DNA of 44,171 bases, from the NCBI GenBank assembly GCA_030841085.1, contig JAVEDP010000010.1, positions 1 through 44,171 of the forward strand, read 5' to 3'. Both the position numbers and the translations under genes were made by a program. Origin of the DNA: Pyrinomonadaceae bacterium (GTDB taxonomy: Bacteria > Acidobacteriota > Blastocatellia > Pyrinomonadales > Pyrinomonadaceae). The notes below the pieces were generated by a model. The model saw only the letters and a list, made by a program, of their open reading frames with translations. It was not told the origin of the DNA and did not search any database. Shown here piece by piece: positions 41,890 to 44,171 of the stretch (its first letter is position 1; every line of letters begins with the position of its first letter).

Positions 41890-42477
41890 CTAATCCGGAA
41901 TGCGATTGTAGACTCGCTTGATGTCCGGCCGGTTCGCGGGAACGAAAATGACTCCGGACATATCCTGGCGGAAAACTGTTCTGCTGGTTTGCGTCAACGT
42001 CTTTCCGTCCGAGGAAAGTTTCCACTCATCTATGATCTCGAACTCTAACGATCGACCACTGACCGGACCGCGAACTGTTGAGCGAGTGACCAACTTATTG
42101 CCGCTCCAGGTTGTTCTGGATTTAGTGACGTCTTTATCGTGGCCCTGCGCGTGCACGTCGGTGCTGGTGCTCAGAAAGACTATCGTCGGATTTGTTTCGC
42201 CGCGGCCGTCCGTAAAGTAAACGAAGTCCCGCCCGGTGAGCTGACCATTGCTCGCAACCATGCGCGTGATTCTGAATTCCGGATCGCGATGAGTGATCTT
42301 CAGAGGCTGGTCCGGTGTTGCTGATGAACCGACGTTGCTCTTTGCTGTATCGAGCAGCCAGGTCCCGCTGAAGTCGGATTTAGGTTTGGGCGACTTTGGT
42401 GCTGCCTGTGCGTGCGCCCACATCATTCCGAGGGCGCAGATAAGAATAAACCAAAAAATACTCGCAAGTGGTTTCAT
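41890..42477 (-). CDS. Exported protein, unknown
   Basis: A 195-residue protein with a signal peptide (about 1-25; ASIFWFILICALGMMWAHAQ). The mature part begins with a linker and then FSGTWLLDTAKSNVG, a strand seen in many lipocalin-like or DUF-type exported proteins of Acidobacteriota. Later strands are RTTWSGNKLVTRSTVRGP and WKLSSDGKTLTQTSRTVF. I would expect a beta-barrel of small-molecule-binding type; no function is known. No clear ribosome-binding site. The TAG stop lies against the hairpin at 41835. Confidence 0.65.
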   Translation of the reverse strand: MKPLASIFWFILICALGMMWAHAQAAPKSPKPKSDFSGTWLLDTAKSNVGSSATPDQPLKITHRDPEFRITRMVASNGQLTGRDFVYFTDGRGETNPTIVFLSTSTDVHAQGHDKDVTKSRTTWSGNKLVTRSTVRGPVSGRSLEFEIIDEWKLSSDGKTLTQTSRTVFRQDMSGVIFVPANRPDIKRVYNRIPD

Positions 42478-42489
42478 GGAAGTTCTTGG

Positions 42490-42562
42490 ATAAGCAGTTG
42501 AGAGTACAACCTTCAGGTTGCTCTTAGGCGCGGAAGAAGCAAGCTAAAGCTTGGACTCTGAA
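42490..42562. repeat. AACCTTCAGGTT-type element
   Basis: GAGTACAACCTTCAGGTTGC followed by TCTTAGG and AAGCTAAAGCTTGGACTCTG. Same layout as the element at 34494. It stands 10 bp before the 15-bp direct repeat described next. Confidence 0.8.
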
Positions 42563-42567
42563 CTTCC

Positions 42568-42712
42568 TCTAATTTCGCAGCGGCGGATTTTGTAAAGCAA
42601 ACTGTTAGTTTGCGGTCGTTCGTTTCCGCTCAACTTGAAGGTCAGCAACCGCCGCAAACTAACAGTTTGCTTTACAAGGACTAAATTAACCCACACTTCT
42701 AATTTCGCAGCG
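42568..42712. repeat. AAACTGTTAGTTTGC element flanked by 15-bp direct repeats
   Basis: TCTAATTTCGCAGCG occurs at 42568-42582 and again at 42698-42712. Between them the element has the left arm TGTAAAGCAAACTGTTAGTT (42592), the middle CTCAACTTGAAGGTCAGCAA and the right arm CCGCAAACTAACAGTTTGCT (to about 42676). The right-hand copy of the direct repeat is the end of the UPF0210 gene (its last codons and stop), so the left-hand one is a duplicate of it. Confidence 0.88.
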
Positions 42713-44060
42713 AGTGAATCGGCGCCGGTATGCGGCCGCCGCGGTGAATAAAGTCGGCTGAGGAGAATGCGTTCACCGCCATGATCGGCGCCCTGCCCAG
42801 CAAGCCGCCAAACTCAACCATCTCGCCCACTTCCTTTCCCGGAACCGGAATGATCCGCACCGCGGTGGTTTTGTTGTTCATCACCCCGATCGCCATTTCG
42901 TCCGCGATGATTGCCGAAATCGTTTCTGCGGAAGTTGAACCGGGCACCGCAACCATATCGATGCCGACCGAGCAGACGCTGGTCCATGCTTCGAGTTTAT
43001 CCAGCGACAGCGCGCCGAGTTGCGCAGCTTCGATCATGCCGGCGTCTTCAGATACGGGAATGAAGGCGCCACTCATGCCGCCCACCGAACCACTGGCCAT
43101 CGCGCCGCCTTTTTTTACGGCGTCGGTGAGCAGCGCCAGCGCGGCCGTGGTGCCATGCGTGCCCGCGCGTTCAAAGCCCATCGCTTCGATAATGTTGGCA
43201 ACCGAGTCTCCGGGCACGGGCGTCGGCGCGAGCGATAAATCAATTATGCCGAACGGAATTCCCAGGCGGCGCGCGGCTTCCCGGCCCACCAATTCGCCCG
43301 CGCGAGAGAGCTTGAATGAAAGTTTCTTGATAATTTCAGCGAGGTCCTGCAGCGGCATATCGCGCGCCGCACGGCCGACCGCGTAGTTGACGACGCCCGG
43401 CCCCGAAACGCCGACATTGATAACCGCTTCCGGTTCGCCAACGCCGTGGAAGGCGCCTGCCATAAATGGATTGTCTTCGACCGAATTTGCGAAACAAACA
43501 AACTTGGCGCAGGCGATGCCGCCGCGGTCGCTGGTGCGTTCGGCAGCTTCTTTAATGATGATACCCACCTGCCGCACCGCGTCCATGTTGATTCCGGCGC
43601 GCGTCGTGGCCACGTTCACCGAAGAACACAAACGCTCGGTTGTCGACAAGGCTTCGGGAATGGAGTTTAGAAACTCGCGTTCCGAATCGGTGGCGCCTTT
43701 ATGGACCAGCGCGGAATAACCACCGATGAAATCGACGCCTACTGCGCCGGCCGCTTCGTCGATCGCGCGCGCCAGCCGCACCGGATCGCCGCTGGCGCCT
43801 TCGGTAATCATCGAGACTGGCGTGATAGCAATTCTTTTGTTTGCCACCCGAATGCCAAACTCGTCCCCGATTTGATCGACGGTTTGGACCAGTCTGTCAG
43901 CAAAGCGATGAATTTTCTCGGAGACGCGTTCGGAAGTGCGCTCAATCGTTTCTGAGACACAGTCGCGCAGACTGAGACCAAGCGTAACGGTACGCACGTC
44001 GAGATGTTCCATCTCGGTCATCGCCACCGTTTGCAGAATTTCCGCTTGCGAGTATTCCAT
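42699..44060 (-). CDS. UPF0210/DUF711 (PFL) family protein
   Basis: A 453-residue protein of the UPF0210 family (also named PFL family). Conserved stretches are [83 protein letters not shown] and [21 protein letters not shown]. Related to pyruvate-formate-lyase-like proteins by fold, but its reaction is unknown. The start ATG 44060 is next to a heptamer array that takes the place of a leader, and no ribosome-binding site is visible. It is usually preceded by a small ACT-domain gene in other genomes; that lies outside the window, if present. Confidence 0.9.
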   Translation of the reverse strand: MEYSQAEILQTVAMTEMEHLDVRTVTLGLSLRDCVSETIERTSERVSEKIHRFADRLVQTVDQIGDEFGIRVANKRIAITPVSMITEGASGDPVRLARAIDEAAGAVGVDFIGGYSALVHKGATDSEREFLNSIPEALSTTERLCSSVNVATTRAGINMDAVRQVGIIIKEAAERTSDRGGIACAKFVCFANSVEDNPFMAGAFHGVGEPEAVINVGVSGPGVVNYAVGRAARDMPLQDLAEIIKKLSFKLSRAGELVGREAARRLGIPFGIIDLSLAPTPVPGDSVANIIEAMGFERAGTHGTTAALALLTDAVKKGGAMASGSVGGMSGAFIPVSEDAGMIEAAQLGALSLDKLEAWTSVCSVGIDMVAVPGSTSAETISAIIADEMAIGVMNNKTTAVRIIPVPGKEVGEMVEFGGLLGRAPIMAVNAFSSADFIHRGGRIPAPIHSLRN

Positions 44061-44063
44061 TAG

Positions 44064-44107
44064 AAAGTTTCAAGTTTCAGGTTTCAAATTTCAAGTTTCA
44101 GAGTTTA
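44064..44107. repeat. Heptamer array, AAGTTTC units
   Basis: AAGTTTC, AAGTTTC, AGGTTTC, AAATTTC, AAGTTTC and AGAGTTT in tandem, starting four bases upstream of the UPF0210 start codon. It is followed within five bases by a palindromic element. Confidence 0.88.
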
Positions 44108-44111
44108 CAGA

Positions 44112-44170
44112 AGTGGCATAGACTTTAGTCTGTGGTCGCCAGGGAGCCACAGACTAAAGTCTATGCCACT
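44112..44170. repeat. 60-bp palindromic element (CATAGACT family)
   Basis: Left arm AGTGGCATAGACTTTAGTCT, right arm AGACTAAAGTCTATGCCACT: perfect complements, the best-preserved copy together with 7821 and the outer arms at 17983. It sits at the window's right edge. Confidence 0.9.
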
Positions 44171-44171
44171 C

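Overview
The window looks like a chromosomal segment of an Acidobacteriota bacterium, most likely of the Blastocatellia/Pyrinomonadaceae type. This is inferred from gene content: two secreted VWA proteins of the 'VWFA-related Acidobacterial' kind, an Oar-like TonB-dependent receptor with an N-terminal carboxypeptidase-regulatory-like domain, a DUF5666 protein, a secretin carrying a cohesin-like C-terminus, and moderate-to-high GC. No rRNA or tRNA gene was seen, so the taxonomic call is indirect.

Layout. 1-1060: the start of an IS110-family transposase reading out of the left edge, its structured leader, a block of palindromic repeat units and a heptanucleotide array. 1035-3170: a small membrane protein, a 2OG-oxygenase-like DUF6445 protein, and a scar where a membrane-protein gene and a PIN toxin gene have both lost their 3' ends beside an intact antitoxin. 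3230-7720: ACT-domain malic enzyme, a Rossmann/DUF2520 protein and an M48 metalloprotease. 7890-12310: the translation cluster rplM-rpsI-rpsB-tsf-pyrH-frr behind a clear sigma-70 promoter. 12408-17691: an exported protein, a TonB-dependent receptor and a DUF5666 protein, the last two with Gly-rich inserts. 18099-20318: ECF sigma factor, zinc-finger anti-sigma factor and a bactofilin-like membrane protein, in one transcription direction. 20441-28451: a type II secretion/type IV pilus-like operon (F, E, secretin, two pseudopilins, PilM-like). 28761-30707: an accessory group of exported proteins ending in a truncated gene. 30746-38769: two VWA proteins, a cNMP-binding DUF1003 protein, a HEAT-like protein, an Nramp-related transporter, a low-affinity iron permease family protein and a cNMP-binding MscS channel. 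38904-44060: lipoprotein, outer-membrane protein, histidine phosphatase, a lone microcompartment shell protein, an exported protein and a UPF0210/DUF711 protein.

The most unusual feature is the intergenic DNA. Many gaps are filled by one of several repeat families. One is a 60-bp palindrome with the core CATAGACTTTAGTCTGTG (seven loci). Another has AAACTGTTAGTTTGC arms (four loci). A third has AACCTTCAGGTT or AAGCTAAAGCTT cores. The fourth is a set of heptanucleotide tandem arrays, each locus using its own heptamer and four of them folded back into hairpins; these resemble the short tandemly repeated repetitive (STRR) sequences known from cyanobacteria. The elements intrude on genes. One foldback lies in frame inside a prepilin leader peptide. 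Five genes take their stop codon from, or directly against, an element. One element is flanked by a 15-bp direct repeat that contains the 3' end of the neighbouring gene. Together with the IS110 leader, in which a 12-bp stem covers the transposase ribosome-binding site, this repeat ecology is the best candidate here for an undescribed system.

All function calls are from reading translations, motifs and context; no database search was run.
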